Below are positions 23,801-32,116 of a DNA stretch of 64,000 bases, piece by piece. Under the pieces are notes generated by a model, which saw only the letters and a list, made by a program, of their open reading frames with translations, had not been told where the DNA came from and searched no databases. The position numbers and the translations under genes are program-made. How positions within the stretch are numbered: the first letter of the stretch is position 1; every line of letters begins with the position of its first letter. Origin of the DNA: Actinomadura opuntiae (GTDB lineage Bacteria; Actinomycetota; Actinomycetes; Streptosporangiales; Streptosporangiaceae). The stretch covers positions 111,880 to 175,879 of the forward strand of contig NZ_JASNWF010000023.1 of the NCBI RefSeq assembly GCF_030283205.1, in the 5' to 3' direction.

Positions 23801-24337
23801 TCACCCGCCCGCCACCGCCGTCGCCAGCCACCAGAACAGGAACAGCACGCCGGTCGCCGCCGACCAGGCGACCGCCAGCCAGGACAGCTCGCCGCAGCGG
23901 TGCGCCGCCGCCAGCAGCCGGCGCAGCTCGGTGTCGCGGACCCGCGCGTCCAGGACGGCGGCCGTCCCGAACGGCGTCCACGGCACGTTCGGGTCGACGG
24001 GCGCGCCGGTGCGGCCGCGCACCTCGCCGAGCACCGCCACCAGCGTCCGCCGGGACCGCACCGCGTACCCGGCGGAGACCGCGAACGAGCCGGCCAGCAC
24101 CGGCAGCAGGGCCAGCGCGACGGCGCCGGGGAGCCCGGCGGCCAGCCGGCCGACGGTCCCGACCAGCACCAGGGCGAGGAACACGGCGGCGACGGCGGAG
24201 TCGCGGCCGCAGAGCCGGACCAGCGCGCAGGCGTGGCCGAGCAGCTCCTCGGGCCGTTCCCGGTCCGGTCCGGGACGGAATGCGGTGATCAACGCGGCAC
24301 CGTCCTCACGGGTCGTTTCCGATCTTCCAATGACCAT
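23801..24337 (-). CDS. Small membrane protein co-transcribed with the Crp-STAND regulator
   Basis: A 178-residue protein with probable membrane segments at about 48-66, 70-92 and 151-175 and a polar stretch of about 55 residues between the second and third. The N-terminus (EELLGHACALVRLCGRDS) looks amphipathic. I do not recognise the family. The 4-nt gap to the Crp-STAND gene suggests a functional link, for example membrane anchoring or signal input. ATG start; the ribosome binding site is weak. Confidence 0.75.
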   Translation of the reverse strand: MVIGRSETTREDGAALITAFRPGPDRERPEELLGHACALVRLCGRDSAVAAVFLALVLVGTVGRLAAGLPGAVALALLPVLAGSFAVSAGYAVRSRRTLVAVLGEVRGRTGAPVDPNVPWTPFGTAAVLDARVRDTELRRLLAAAHRCGELSWLAVAWSAATGVLFLFWWLATAVAGG

Positions 24338-24384
24338 GGTGGGACGGCAAGGCGGAAACGTCCGCCGCCGGATGCACGGTGCGG

Positions 24385-24402
24385 ATGAGTCTCGTGACTC
24401 AT
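24385..24402. promoter_or_regulatory. ATGAGTC-N4-GACTCAT dyad, possible TetR operator
   Basis: Perfect 7-bp arms ATGAGTC (24385-24391) and GACTCAT (24396-24402) are separated by TCGT. The arms equal those of the operator at 17722-17737, but the spacer is 4 instead of 2. It lies between the divergent membrane-protein and MBL genes, so the TetR protein encoded at 17130-17702 may act here too. Confidence 0.6.
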
Positions 24403-24508
24403 TCGGCCCGGCCGCACGCCGCGGCGGGCGATGGGGGAAGATGGTCTGCGCGCACCACTGACGGGGCGCACCGCCGACGGCGCGTACCGCCGATGGGAGG
24501 ACCCGCCC

Positions 24509-25174
24509 ATGACCTACACGGGCAACGTCGAGGCCGGCGGCCGGCCCGACGTCCGGGAGCTACCGGGCCTGACGGTCACCAAGGTGGCGGTCGGGCCGTA
24601 CGACAACAACGCCTACCTCCTGCGCTGCACCGCGACCGGCGAGCAGCTGCTCGTCGACGCGGCCAACGAGGCGCCGCGGCTGCTGGAAATGATCGGCGAC
24701 GGGCCGCTCGCGCGGATCGTCACCACGCACCGCCACCAGGACCACTGGATGGCGCTGACCGAGGTCGCCCGGGCCACCGGCGCGCCGGTCGTCGCGCACC
24801 CGCACGACGCCGAGCCGCTGCCCGAGCCGGTCGCCGAGCCGGTCGAGCACGGCGACACCATCCGCGTCGGGCGGGCCGCGCTGGAGGTCATCCACCTGCG
24901 CGGCCACACGCCCGGCTCGATCGCGCTGCTGTACGACGCGGGCGGCGAGCTGGCCGACCGCCCGCACCTGTTCACCGGCGACAGCCTGTTCCCGGGCGGC
25001 GTCGGCAACACCTGGGGCGACCCGACGCTGTTCAAGCAGCTGTTCGCGGACGTGGAGGAGCGCGTCTTCGGCCGGCTCCCGGACGCGACCTGGTTCTACC
25101 CGGGCCACGGCAAGGACTCCACGCTCGGCCGCGAGCGCCCCTCGCTGCCGGAGTGGCGCTCGCGCGGCTGGTGA
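24509..25174 (+). CDS. Metallo-beta-lactamase-fold hydrolase (glyoxalase II-like)
   Basis: A 221-residue hydrolase with a complete metal site: HRHQDHW (His74, His76, Asp78, His79), GHTPGS, FTGDSLF and a closing PGHG. Size and motifs match glyoxalase II-like thioesterases that act on thiol adducts, here possibly mycothiol conjugates (inference). ATG start with GGGAGGA 8 nt upstream, an excellent RBS. The dyad at 24385 lies about 110 nt upstream and may control it. The thioester substrate cannot be read from the sequence. Confidence 0.92.
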   Translation: MTYTGNVEAGGRPDVRELPGLTVTKVAVGPYDNNAYLLRCTATGEQLLVDAANEAPRLLEMIGDGPLARIVTTHRHQDHWMALTEVARATGAPVVAHPHDAEPLPEPVAEPVEHGDTIRVGRAALEVIHLRGHTPGSIALLYDAGGELADRPHLFTGDSLFPGGVGNTWGDPTLFKQLFADVEERVFGRLPDATWFYPGHGKDSTLGRERPSLPEWRSRGW

Positions 25175-25261
25175 CCGGCGCGACCGCTCCCTCCTGAGAC
25201 GGCCGCCCGGGCGCCGGTGGAGCCGTCCTTCGCTCCGGCCCGCCGGAACCAGCGGTGCGGA

Positions 25262-25900
25262 ATGTTCGTTTTGACGACCACATCCGCACCGACTCGGGGC
25301 CGAGACCAGGAGCGCATCATCGACGACACCGACCCGGGACCCGCCCTGCGCTACCCGCCGGGGTCGCTGGTCCTGCTCGCCGGACTCCCGGGGGCGGGCA
25401 AGAGCACCCTGCTGAACCGGCTGTACGGGCTGAGCGGCGAGGAGACCGCGCCGGTGCCCGTCGGCGACGTCCGGATCATCGACTCGCGGCAGTCCCGCAA
25501 CTGGTGGGCGCGCTTCCTGCGCCCGCTGCCGGTGCGGCTGCGCACCCCGCTCGTCCACGTCACGCACGTGTGGCGGATCGGGCGGGCCGTGCTGGCGGGG
25601 CACGGGGTCGTGGCCCACACGCGCGGGACCTGGCCGCACATCCTGCACTGCTTCGCCTGGCTGGCGCGCCGCCGGGGCGGGCGGCTGCACCTGATCCTCA
25701 TCGACGTCGACCCGGCCACCGCCCGCGCCGGGCAGTTCGCGCGCGGACGGGCCGTAACGGGCGTCACGTTCGCCCGGCACTGCCGCCGCTGGGTGCCGCT
25801 CATGGAACGTGCCCGCGGCGGCGCCCTCCCGCCGGCCGCCGGGGTCACGGTGCTGGACCGGGAGGCCGCCGACAAGCTCACGACGATCCGCTTCGACTAG
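25262..25900 (+). CDS. P-loop NTPase/kinase-like protein
   Basis: About 212 residues with Walker A GLPGAGKS (41-48) near the N-terminus, a switch-like DSRQSRNWW segment, and HLILIDVDPATARAGQFARGR, which resembles the lid arginines of small-molecule kinases. The final part (VTVLDREAADKL) fits a nucleoside-kinase-like fold. ATG at 25262 is preferred; a GTG at 25217 would add 15 residues. The gene is on the same strand as the MBL gene, 87 nt downstream, with 8-bp inverted arms (25174-25181/25211-25218) in between. The substrate is unknown. Confidence 0.78.
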   Translation: MFVLTTTSAPTRGRDQERIIDDTDPGPALRYPPGSLVLLAGLPGAGKSTLLNRLYGLSGEETAPVPVGDVRIIDSRQSRNWWARFLRPLPVRLRTPLVHVTHVWRIGRAVLAGHGVVAHTRGTWPHILHCFAWLARRRGGRLHLILIDVDPATARAGQFARGRAVTGVTFARHCRRWVPLMERARGGALPPAAGVTVLDREAADKLTTIRFD

Positions 25901-25935
25901 CGCGGCCACCGCGATCGGCACCGTCGGCGCGGCGG

Positions 25936-27189
25936 TCAGCGCAGGCCCGCGAACCAGCGGACGACCATGGCCGTGCCCGCCACGTTCGACCCGAGGTGCC
26001 GGGACCCGCCGTAGACCTTGTCACCCACGTCGACGACCGGGACGTCGAGGCCGCGTGCGCGGAACGCGGCGGCGCAGTGGTCGGTGTTCGCGGTCACCGC
26101 CTGGTCATCGTTGGTGATCTTGTAGAGGCGCAGCGGCGCGCGGGGCGTCCAGGCCGTGCAGACCTCCCCGTCCACGCGAAGGGCCTCGGCGAACGTGCCG
26201 GACGGGTGGCGCAGCACCTCGAACCCGCGCGGGGTGAGCAGCTCCTTGAGGGTGCCGGGCAGGCCCTTCATCATGACCTCGCCGGGCGTTGTGCCGTCGA
26301 AGTACTTCTCGACATGGCTCGCGTACGGTTCCCGGAACAGCTCGGACGGCTTCTCGTAGATGCCCCCGTGGATGCGGTTCCACGAGGTGAGCAGGTAGGA
26401 GACGTAGGCGACGGACAGCTTCGGGTCGAGGTCGCCGTTCAGCAGGGCGGGCAGTTCCGCGCCGCGGAAGTCGTACCCGCCGCTGATCGGGGCGACCGCG
26501 CGGAGGCGGAAGTGCGGGTCGGCGCCGTCCTGCAGCGCCCGTGCGAGACCGAGCGCGGACGAGGCTCCCTGCGAGAACCCGGTGACCAGGACCCGGCCGT
26601 CCAATGCCCGGTGCTGGCCCAGGGTGAACTGCCGAGCGGCGCGGAGCATGTCGAGCGACGCGGACGTCTCGGTCGGCACGTCCTTCCACGGGTGCGCACC
26701 CGGCCCTTCGCCCAAGCCGAGGTAGTCGGGCGCGGCGGCGGCGAACCCGGCGGACCCGTAGGTGACGGCCGGTCCGGGACCCCACACGTCCTGCGCCATC
26801 GACGGCGCATCGGCCTTGTAGCTGGTGGTGCCGTGCGTATAAGAGACGATGCGCAGCTTGTGGACGCCGTTGCGCGGGAGCACGAGCAGGCCGCTGGCGA
26901 CCGTGGCGCGGCCGTGCGCGTCGACCGTCCGGTAGACGAGCCGGTACGAGTCGACGCCGTAGCGGACGGAGGAGGCGTCGAAGTCCTCGCTCGCCAGCCA
27001 GGCGCGCACCTCCTCGGCGGACCTGGCGCCCAGGTGGCGGGCGGAGACCAGTTGCCCGCGGGCGGTGTGCTGCTGAGTCGCGGCCGGCCGGTCCTTCGCG
27101 CCCTCGTAGGCGAGGGCGGGAGCGGCCCCGGCGGCCAGGATTGCGGCACCGGCGGCTCCGACCGCGGCGATCTTCAGGCGGCGTGTCAT
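25936..27189 (-). CDS. Secreted alpha/beta-hydrolase lipase
   Basis: A 417-residue exported lipase/esterase of the secretory lipase (LIP) type. The signal peptide covers about residues 1-27 (MTRRLKIAAVGAAGAAILAA, then APALA before the cut). The nucleophile elbow is GFSQG (204-208, Ser206). Acid and base are likely in NDDQAV and GSRHLG in the C-terminal part. An upstream in-frame start at 27255 would add 22 residues before the signal peptide and is unlikely. It is divergent from the alcohol dehydrogenase across 224 bp and converges on the P-loop gene. Confidence 0.9.
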   Translation of the reverse strand: MTRRLKIAAVGAAGAAILAAGAAPALAYEGAKDRPAATQQHTARGQLVSARHLGARSAEEVRAWLASEDFDASSVRYGVDSYRLVYRTVDAHGRATVASGLLVLPRNGVHKLRIVSYTHGTTSYKADAPSMAQDVWGPGPAVTYGSAGFAAAAPDYLGLGEGPGAHPWKDVPTETSASLDMLRAARQFTLGQHRALDGRVLVTGFSQGASSALGLARALQDGADPHFRLRAVAPISGGYDFRGAELPALLNGDLDPKLSVAYVSYLLTSWNRIHGGIYEKPSELFREPYASHVEKYFDGTTPGEVMMKGLPGTLKELLTPRGFEVLRHPSGTFAEALRVDGEVCTAWTPRAPLRLYKITNDDQAVTANTDHCAAAFRARGLDVPVVDVGDKVYGGSRHLGSNVAGTAMVVRWFAGLR

Positions 27190-27413
27190 GGCGGTCCTCT
27201 TTCGTGTCGGCGGCGAACGTCCCCAAGCCTCCGGCCGGCGCGCCCGAGCGGGCATCGCGCCGGATGGTGATCTCCGATCCGCTACCTCGGAGGGCGGCGG
27301 CCTCCCCCGCGGGAGGGCGGCCGGATCTTCCGGACGGCAGAAGGCGGGCAGGGCGGCGGGCGCGGCGGTCTATAGGCTCGGATCAAGGACGGAACACGAC
27401 GAGAGGCGGCAGC

Positions 27414-28499
27414 ATGGCGCAGCAGGTACGCGGGGTCGTCGCACCCGGGCGGGGCGAGCCGGTGCGGATCGAGACGATCATCGTTCCGGATCCGGGCCCG
27501 GGCGAGGCGGTCGTGAAGGTGCAGGCGTGCGGGGTGTGCCACACCGACCTGCACTACCGCGAGGGCGGGATCAACGACGAGTTCCCGTTCCTGCTCGGCC
27601 ACGAGGCCGCGGGCGTGGTGGAGTCGGTCGGCGAGGGCGTCACCGAGGTGGAGCCCGGCGACTTCGTCATCCTGAACTGGCGCGCGGTGTGCGGGCAGTG
27701 CCGGGCGTGCCTGCGGGGCCGTCCCTGGTACTGCTTCAACACCCACAACGCCGCCCAGAAGATGACCCTGGAGGACGGCACGGAGCTGTCGCCGGCGCTG
27801 GGGATCGGCGCGTTCGCCGACAAGACGCTGGTCGCCGCCGGGCAGTGCACCAAGGTCGACCCGGCCGCCAAGGCCGAGGTCGCGGGCCTGCTGGGCTGCG
27901 GTGTCATGGCGGGCCTGGGCGCGGCGATCAACACCGGGAACGTGGGGCGCGGCGACTCGGTGGCGGTCATCGGCTGCGGCGGCGTCGGCGCGGCGGCGGT
28001 GCTGGGCGCGCGGCTGGCCGGTGCGGCCAGGATCATCGCGATCGACCTGGACGAGCGCAAGCTGGCCACCTCGACCTCGCTCGGCGCGACCAACACCGTC
28101 CACGCCAAGGACACCGACGTCGTGGAGGCGGTGCAGGAGTTGACGGGTGGCTTCGGCGCGGACGTGGTGATCGATGCGGTCGGCCGTCCGGAGACCTACA
28201 AGCAGGCGTTCTACGCCCGCGACCTGGCCGGCACGGTCGTGCTGGTCGGCGTGCCGACGCCGGAGATGAAGCTGGAGCTTCCGCTGCTGGACGTGTTCGG
28301 GCGCGGCGGGTCGCTCAAGTCGTCCTGGTACGGCGACTGCCTGCCCTCCCGCGACTTCCCCATGCTCATCGACCTGTATCTGCAGGGCCGCCTCGACCTG
28401 GACGCGTTCGTGTCCGAGACGATCGAGCTGGACGGCGTCGAGGCCGCGTTCGACAAGATGCACCACGGCGACGTGCTGCGCTCGGTGGTGGTCCTCTGA
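27414..28499 (+). CDS. S-(hydroxymethyl)mycothiol dehydrogenase (MscR-like, Zn alcohol dehydrogenase)
   Basis: A 361-residue class III-like zinc alcohol dehydrogenase. Catalytic zinc ligands are Cys42 (CGVCHTDLH) and His63 (GHEAAG); structural zinc cysteines are 93, 96, 99 and 107. The NAD fold has GCGGVG near residue 185. Members of this group oxidise the formaldehyde-mycothiol adduct to S-formylmycothiol. The next gene, a metallo-hydrolase, overlaps by one base (TGATG), as in known mycothiol formaldehyde-detoxification pairs. ATG with GAGAGG upstream. The assignment is strong from family plus partner. Confidence 0.92.
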   Translation: MAQQVRGVVAPGRGEPVRIETIIVPDPGPGEAVVKVQACGVCHTDLHYREGGINDEFPFLLGHEAAGVVESVGEGVTEVEPGDFVILNWRAVCGQCRACLRGRPWYCFNTHNAAQKMTLEDGTELSPALGIGAFADKTLVAAGQCTKVDPAAKAEVAGLLGCGVMAGLGAAINTGNVGRGDSVAVIGCGGVGAAAVLGARLAGAARIIAIDLDERKLATSTSLGATNTVHAKDTDVVEAVQELTGGFGADVVIDAVGRPETYKQAFYARDLAGTVVLVGVPTPEMKLELPLLDVFGRGGSLKSSWYGDCLPSRDFPMLIDLYLQGRLDLDAFVSETIELDGVEAAFDKMHHGDVLRSVVVL

Positions 28500-29128
28500 T
28501 GCCGGCCCGCATCGACCACCTCGTCACCTCCGGGACGTTCTCCCTGGACGGCGGGACGTGGGAGGTCGACAACAACGTCTGGATCGTCGGCGACGACAGC
28601 GAGGCGATCGTCATCGACGCCGCGCACGACGCCGACGCGATCGCGGCGGCGCTCGGCGACCGGCGGCTGGTGGCAATCGTGTCCACGCACGGCCACGACG
28701 ACCACATCGACGCCGCCCCCGCCCTCGCGGCCCGTACCGGCGCGCCCGTCCTGCTGCACCCCGACGACCTGATGCTGTGGAAGCAGAAGCACCCGGACAG
28801 GGACCCCGACGGCGCGCTGTCCGACGGCCAGGTCATCACGGTCGCGGGCACCGGGCTGACCGTCCTGCACACGCCGGGCCACAGCCCCGGCGCCGTCTGC
28901 CTGCACGCGCCCGACCTCGGCACCGTGTTCTCCGGCGATACGCTGTTCAACGGCGGCCCGGGCGCGACCGGCCGGTCGTTCTCCGACTTCCCGACGATCA
29001 TCGACTCGATCCGCGGGCGGCTGCTGACGCTTCCGCCGGACACGGTCGTGCGGACCGGCCACGGCGACTCCACCACCATCGGCGGCGAGGCCCCGCACCT
29101 CGACGAATGGATCGCCCGGGGCCACTGA
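28499..29128 (+). CDS. Metallo-beta-lactamase-fold hydrolase, likely S-formylmycothiol or related thioesterase
   Basis: A 209-residue glyoxalase II-like protein with an intact metal site HGHDDH (64-69), HTPGHSPG, FSGDTLF and GHGDS. Overlap with the dehydrogenase stop makes translation coupled, and the two probably act in sequence: aldehyde oxidation, then hydrolysis of the mycothiol thioester to formate. The reaction is inferred from context and from the conserved pairing in mycothiol producers. A strong terminator follows. Confidence 0.9.
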   Translation: MPARIDHLVTSGTFSLDGGTWEVDNNVWIVGDDSEAIVIDAAHDADAIAAALGDRRLVAIVSTHGHDDHIDAAPALAARTGAPVLLHPDDLMLWKQKHPDRDPDGALSDGQVITVAGTGLTVLHTPGHSPGAVCLHAPDLGTVFSGDTLFNGGPGATGRSFSDFPTIIDSIRGRLLTLPPDTVVRTGHGDSTTIGGEAPHLDEWIARGH

Positions 29129-29141
29129 CCCGGCTCCCGCC

Positions 29142-29176
29142 AAGGCGGCGCCCCGCACTGCGGGGGCGCCGCCTTT
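29142..29176. terminator. Strong bidirectional hairpin terminator
   Basis: AAGGCGGCGCCCC (29142-29154) pairs with GGGGCGCCGCCTT (29163-29175) across a short loop, followed by T. It lies between the convergent ends of the formaldehyde pair and the TetR gene. Confidence 0.9.
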
Positions 29177-29182
29177 CTCATG

Positions 29183-29839
29183 TCAGCGGGAGGCGTAGGC
29201 GCGCAGGAACGTGTCGATGCCCGCGGTCACCACCGTGTCGATCTCGTCGGCGGGAACGGCGCGGTTGCCGAGTTCGGAGAGCCCGATCAGCTCGTGCGTG
29301 AGCAGCGCGATGAAGTGGGCGGCGGCGCGGTCGGGGTCGGCGATCGCCAGGTGCCCGGCGTTGGCGAGGCGGGCGAGCCGCCCGGCGAGGGCGTCGGCGA
29401 CCTGGTCGGCGCCGTTGGCGCGGACGGTGCCGTACAGGTCGGGGAACCGCACCGACTCGGCGTACAGCAGCCGTTGCAGCGCCCACGATTCGGCGCGGTG
29501 GAAGCACCCGACCATGGCCGGGGCGGCGGCGAGCAGCTGTGAGCGCAGCTCGTCGGCGTCGGCGGGGTCGGTCGGGAAGGCGTCGAGCGCGGCCATGAAC
29601 GTGGCGCTCGTCTCCCGCGCGGCGTCCACCATGATCTGGCGGAAGAGGTTCTCCTTGCCGCCGAGGTGGTTGTAGATCGTCGGCTTCGCCACCCCGGCCT
29701 CGGCGGCGATCATGTCGATGCTCGCCCGCTCGTAGCCCTCGCGGGAGAAGACGCGCAGCGCCGCGGCCAGGATGGCCTCCCGCTTGTCGACCCGCCCGCG
29801 CCGCCCGGTCCGCTCTCCCGCGATCTCCCCCGCGCCCAT
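29183..29839 (-). CDS. TetR/AcrR-family repressor of the divergent MFS exporter
   Basis: 218 residues. The helix-turn-helix is typical (AILAAALRVFSREGYERASI, then AEAGVAKPTIYNHLGGKENLF), followed by a helical sensor domain. ATG start; the charged N-terminus is about 17 residues longer than minimal. It is divergent from an EmrB/QacA exporter with an operator-like dyad at 29866-29884 in the gap. The expected role is repression of the exporter until a drug binds. Confidence 0.94.
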   Translation of the reverse strand: MGAGEIAGERTGRRGRVDKREAILAAALRVFSREGYERASIDMIAAEAGVAKPTIYNHLGGKENLFRQIMVDAARETSATFMAALDAFPTDPADADELRSQLLAAAPAMVGCFHRAESWALQRLLYAESVRFPDLYGTVRANGADQVADALAGRLARLANAGHLAIADPDRAAAHFIALLTHELIGLSELGNRAVPADEIDTVVTAGIDTFLRAYASR

Positions 29840-29865
29840 GCCGCCATGCTACCGTGGCGTTCCTC

Positions 29866-29884
29866 TAACTGAACTAGTCGGTTA
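29866..29884. promoter_or_regulatory. Operator dyad for the TetR/MFS pair
   Basis: TAACTGAACTAGTCGGTTA (19 bp) has arms TAACtGA/TCgGTTA, six of seven pairs matching, around a central T. It is 26 nt upstream of the TetR ATG and 37 nt upstream of the exporter ATG, where it can block both promoters. Confidence 0.8.
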
Positions 29885-29921
29885 AATTTGATGAACCGAC
29901 TCGTAGATTCCGGAGGTGATC

Positions 29922-31373
29922 ATGGACGCGGACACCGGCGATCGGATCGACGGGCCGCTCGCGCGGCTCATCGGCGTGATGGTGCTGGGCGGGTTCATGG
30001 CGCTGCTCGACGCGACGATCGTCAACGTCGGCATCGGCACGCTCGCCGCGCACTTCCACGCGCCGCTCGACACCGTGGAGTGGACGGCCAGCGCCTACAT
30101 GCTCACGCTCGCCGCGGCCATCCCGGTGAGCGGCTGGGCCGTCGACCGGTACGGCGGGCGCGCCGTGTGGCTGGCCGGGCTCGCGCTGTTCATCGCCGGG
30201 TCGCTGCTGTGCGCGCTGGCCTGGGACGCGGGCGCGCTGATCGGGTTCCGGGTGGTGCAGGGCCTCGGCGGCGGGCTGATGGAGCCGACGATGCTGACCG
30301 TGCTCGCCCGCGCGGCCGGCCCCCGCCGGGCGGGCCGGATGATGGCGCTGATGTCGATCCCGATGACGCTCGGCCCGATCCTCGGCCCGATCGCCGGCGG
30401 GCTGATCAACGAGTACCTGCCCTGGCGGTGGATGTTCCTGGTCAACCTGCCGGTCGGCGCGGTCGCGATCGCGCTGGCGGTGCGGACCGTCCCCGGCGGG
30501 ACGCCGGACGCGGCGGAACGCAAGCCGTTCGACGTCCTCGGCGTGCTGCTGCTCAGTCCCGGCTCGGTCGCGGTGCTCTACGGGCTGTCGCAGGCGGCGA
30601 CCGCGGGGTTCGGCGCGCCGCGCGTGGTCGCCGGCCTGGTGCTGGGTGCGGCTTTCCTGATCGCCTACGTGGTGCACGCCCTGCGGACGTCCGTCCCTCC
30701 GCTGGTCGACCTGCGGCTGCTGGCGGTGCGCCCGTACGCGGCGAGCGTCGCGGTGATGACGCTGGTCGGCGGGGTGCTGTTCGCGCTGCTGTTCCTGATC
30801 CCGCTCTACTACCAGCAGGTCAGGGGGCACGGCGTGCTCGGGGCGGGGCTGCTGCTCGTCCCGCAGGGCGTCGGCGCGTTCCTCGGCATGCCGATCGCCG
30901 GCCGGCTCAGCGACCGCATCGGCGCCCGCGCGCTGGTCCCGGCCGGCGGCGCGGTCGTGGCGCTGACCGCGCTCGCCTACACGCAGGCCGGCACCGGCGC
31001 GAGCCCGGTCTGGCTGGGCGCGTGCTCGGTGGCGTGCGGGATCGGGCTCGGGCTGATCGGCGCGCCCACGATGGCGTCGGTGTACCGGAGCGTCCCCGCC
31101 GAGTCGACGCCGAGCGCGACGGGGACCCTCTACGTCCTCAACCAGATCGGCGCCGCGCTCGGTATCACGGTCGTGACGCTGCTGCTCCAGCACCGGCTCT
31201 CCGGCGGGGCGTCGCCGGCGGACGCGTTCGGGACGGCGTTCTGGTGGATGGTGGCCGCGGCGGGCGTCCTGCTTCTGGCCGGATTCTCGCTCCCGGGCCG
31301 TCCGGCGGGCGCCGCCGAGGTAGTGTCCCCCGTGGCGGACGAACCGGAGCGCAGCGGCGCGGACCGGACCTGA
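29922..31373 (+). CDS. DHA2-family (EmrB/QacA) MFS drug exporter
   Basis: A 483-residue integral membrane transporter with about 14 hydrophobic segments. Family motifs are FMALLDATIVNVGIGTL (first helix, motif D1), the segment around WAVDRYGGRAVWL (motif A) and the antiporter motif region MTLGPILGPIAGG (motif C). It should expel drugs by proton antiport. ATG at 29922 has CGGAGG 7 nt upstream; a GTG at 29916 is too close to the RBS. It is controlled by the divergent TetR and followed after 11 nt by a lipoprotein gene. Confidence 0.95.
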   Translation: MDADTGDRIDGPLARLIGVMVLGGFMALLDATIVNVGIGTLAAHFHAPLDTVEWTASAYMLTLAAAIPVSGWAVDRYGGRAVWLAGLALFIAGSLLCALAWDAGALIGFRVVQGLGGGLMEPTMLTVLARAAGPRRAGRMMALMSIPMTLGPILGPIAGGLINEYLPWRWMFLVNLPVGAVAIALAVRTVPGGTPDAAERKPFDVLGVLLLSPGSVAVLYGLSQAATAGFGAPRVVAGLVLGAAFLIAYVVHALRTSVPPLVDLRLLAVRPYAASVAVMTLVGGVLFALLFLIPLYYQQVRGHGVLGAGLLLVPQGVGAFLGMPIAGRLSDRIGARALVPAGGAVVALTALAYTQAGTGASPVWLGACSVACGIGLGLIGAPTMASVYRSVPAESTPSATGTLYVLNQIGAALGITVVTLLLQHRLSGGASPADAFGTAFWWMVAAAGVLLLAGFSLPGRPAGAAEVVSPVADEPERSGADRT

Positions 31374-31384
31374 GGAGGGCGCCG

Positions 31385-32116
31385 ATGCGGCCGAGGGCAT
31401 CGCTCGCCGCCGCGCTGGCGATGTGCGGTGCCCTGGCCGGCTGCGGCGAGGCCGCCGGCAGCCCGGCGGGCGCGCTGGACGTCCCGCCGCCGACGGCGAC
31501 GGCCGCGTCCTCCCCCGCCGCCTCGCCGGCCGCGTCGCCGGAGGCCGCCCGCGTGCGGCCGCTCGGGAGACCCGGCGCCTGGCGGATCACCACGTACTAC
31601 ACGGCGGTCGAGAGCCTGCACGGCGGGAAGCGGAAGGCCGTCAAGGGCTGCGCGCGGTTCCACTGCTCCCACGGCAGGACGCCGCTCGGCTCCTACCCTG
31701 CGGAGTTCCTCGCGATCGTGCAGGAGGAGGGCAGCGGGCGCATCACCTCCGGGCCGCAGCGCGGCCGGTACCTGAACTGGTCGCACAGCGTCGGGTACTG
31801 GCTGGACGACACCACCCGCGACTCGGCGGGCCGTCCGCTGCGGCCCTGGTCGTCCGCCGCGGCCGACAAGTCGGTGCTCGGGCGCGGGCAGCGGTTCGCG
31901 ATCGTCGAGTGCGGCCGGGACGGCAACGGGCACCGCATCGAGGCGAAGGTGTGCGCGGCGTTCCGGAAGGCGCGCTGGACGGTCACCGACCTGTTCCGTC
32001 CCGGCTACGGCGGCCAGAACCACGCCGATGTGTACATCGGCGAGGAGACCGGGACGCCGTTCGCCGATTCGCCGTTCTACACCACGCTGAGCGGCGCCAC
32101 GCTCGGCCCGTCCTAG
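31385..32116 (+). CDS. Secreted lipoprotein, possibly 3D/double-psi-barrel-like
   Basis: A 243-residue protein with a lipobox (LAGC, Cys20), then a Pro/Ala/Ser-rich linker to about residue 58. The folded part has four cysteines and short conserved-looking blocks: TTYYTAVES, HGRTPLGSYPAEFLAIVQEE, GRGQRFAIVECGRD and NHADVYIGEETG. The GT-type strands and final ADVYIG recall 3D-domain barrels of cell-wall-acting proteins, but this is a weak fold guess. It is 11 nt after the exporter and so shares its regulation, although a role in drug export is not evident. Its TAG stop overlaps the cyclase stop on the other strand in a shared CTAG. Confidence 0.75.
   Translation: MRPRASLAAALAMCGALAGCGEAAGSPAGALDVPPPTATAASSPAASPAASPEAARVRPLGRPGAWRITTYYTAVESLHGGKRKAVKGCARFHCSHGRTPLGSYPAEFLAIVQEEGSGRITSGPQRGRYLNWSHSVGYWLDDTTRDSAGRPLRPWSSAAADKSVLGRGQRFAIVECGRDGNGHRIEAKVCAAFRKARWTVTDLFRPGYGGQNHADVYIGEETGTPFADSPFYTTLSGATLGPS

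Noticed and set aside
25174..25218. Inverted ACCGGCGC/GCGCCGGT as terminator after the MBL gene
   Set aside because: The 29-nt loop and 8-bp arms are weak, and such arms are frequent by chance at this GC content.
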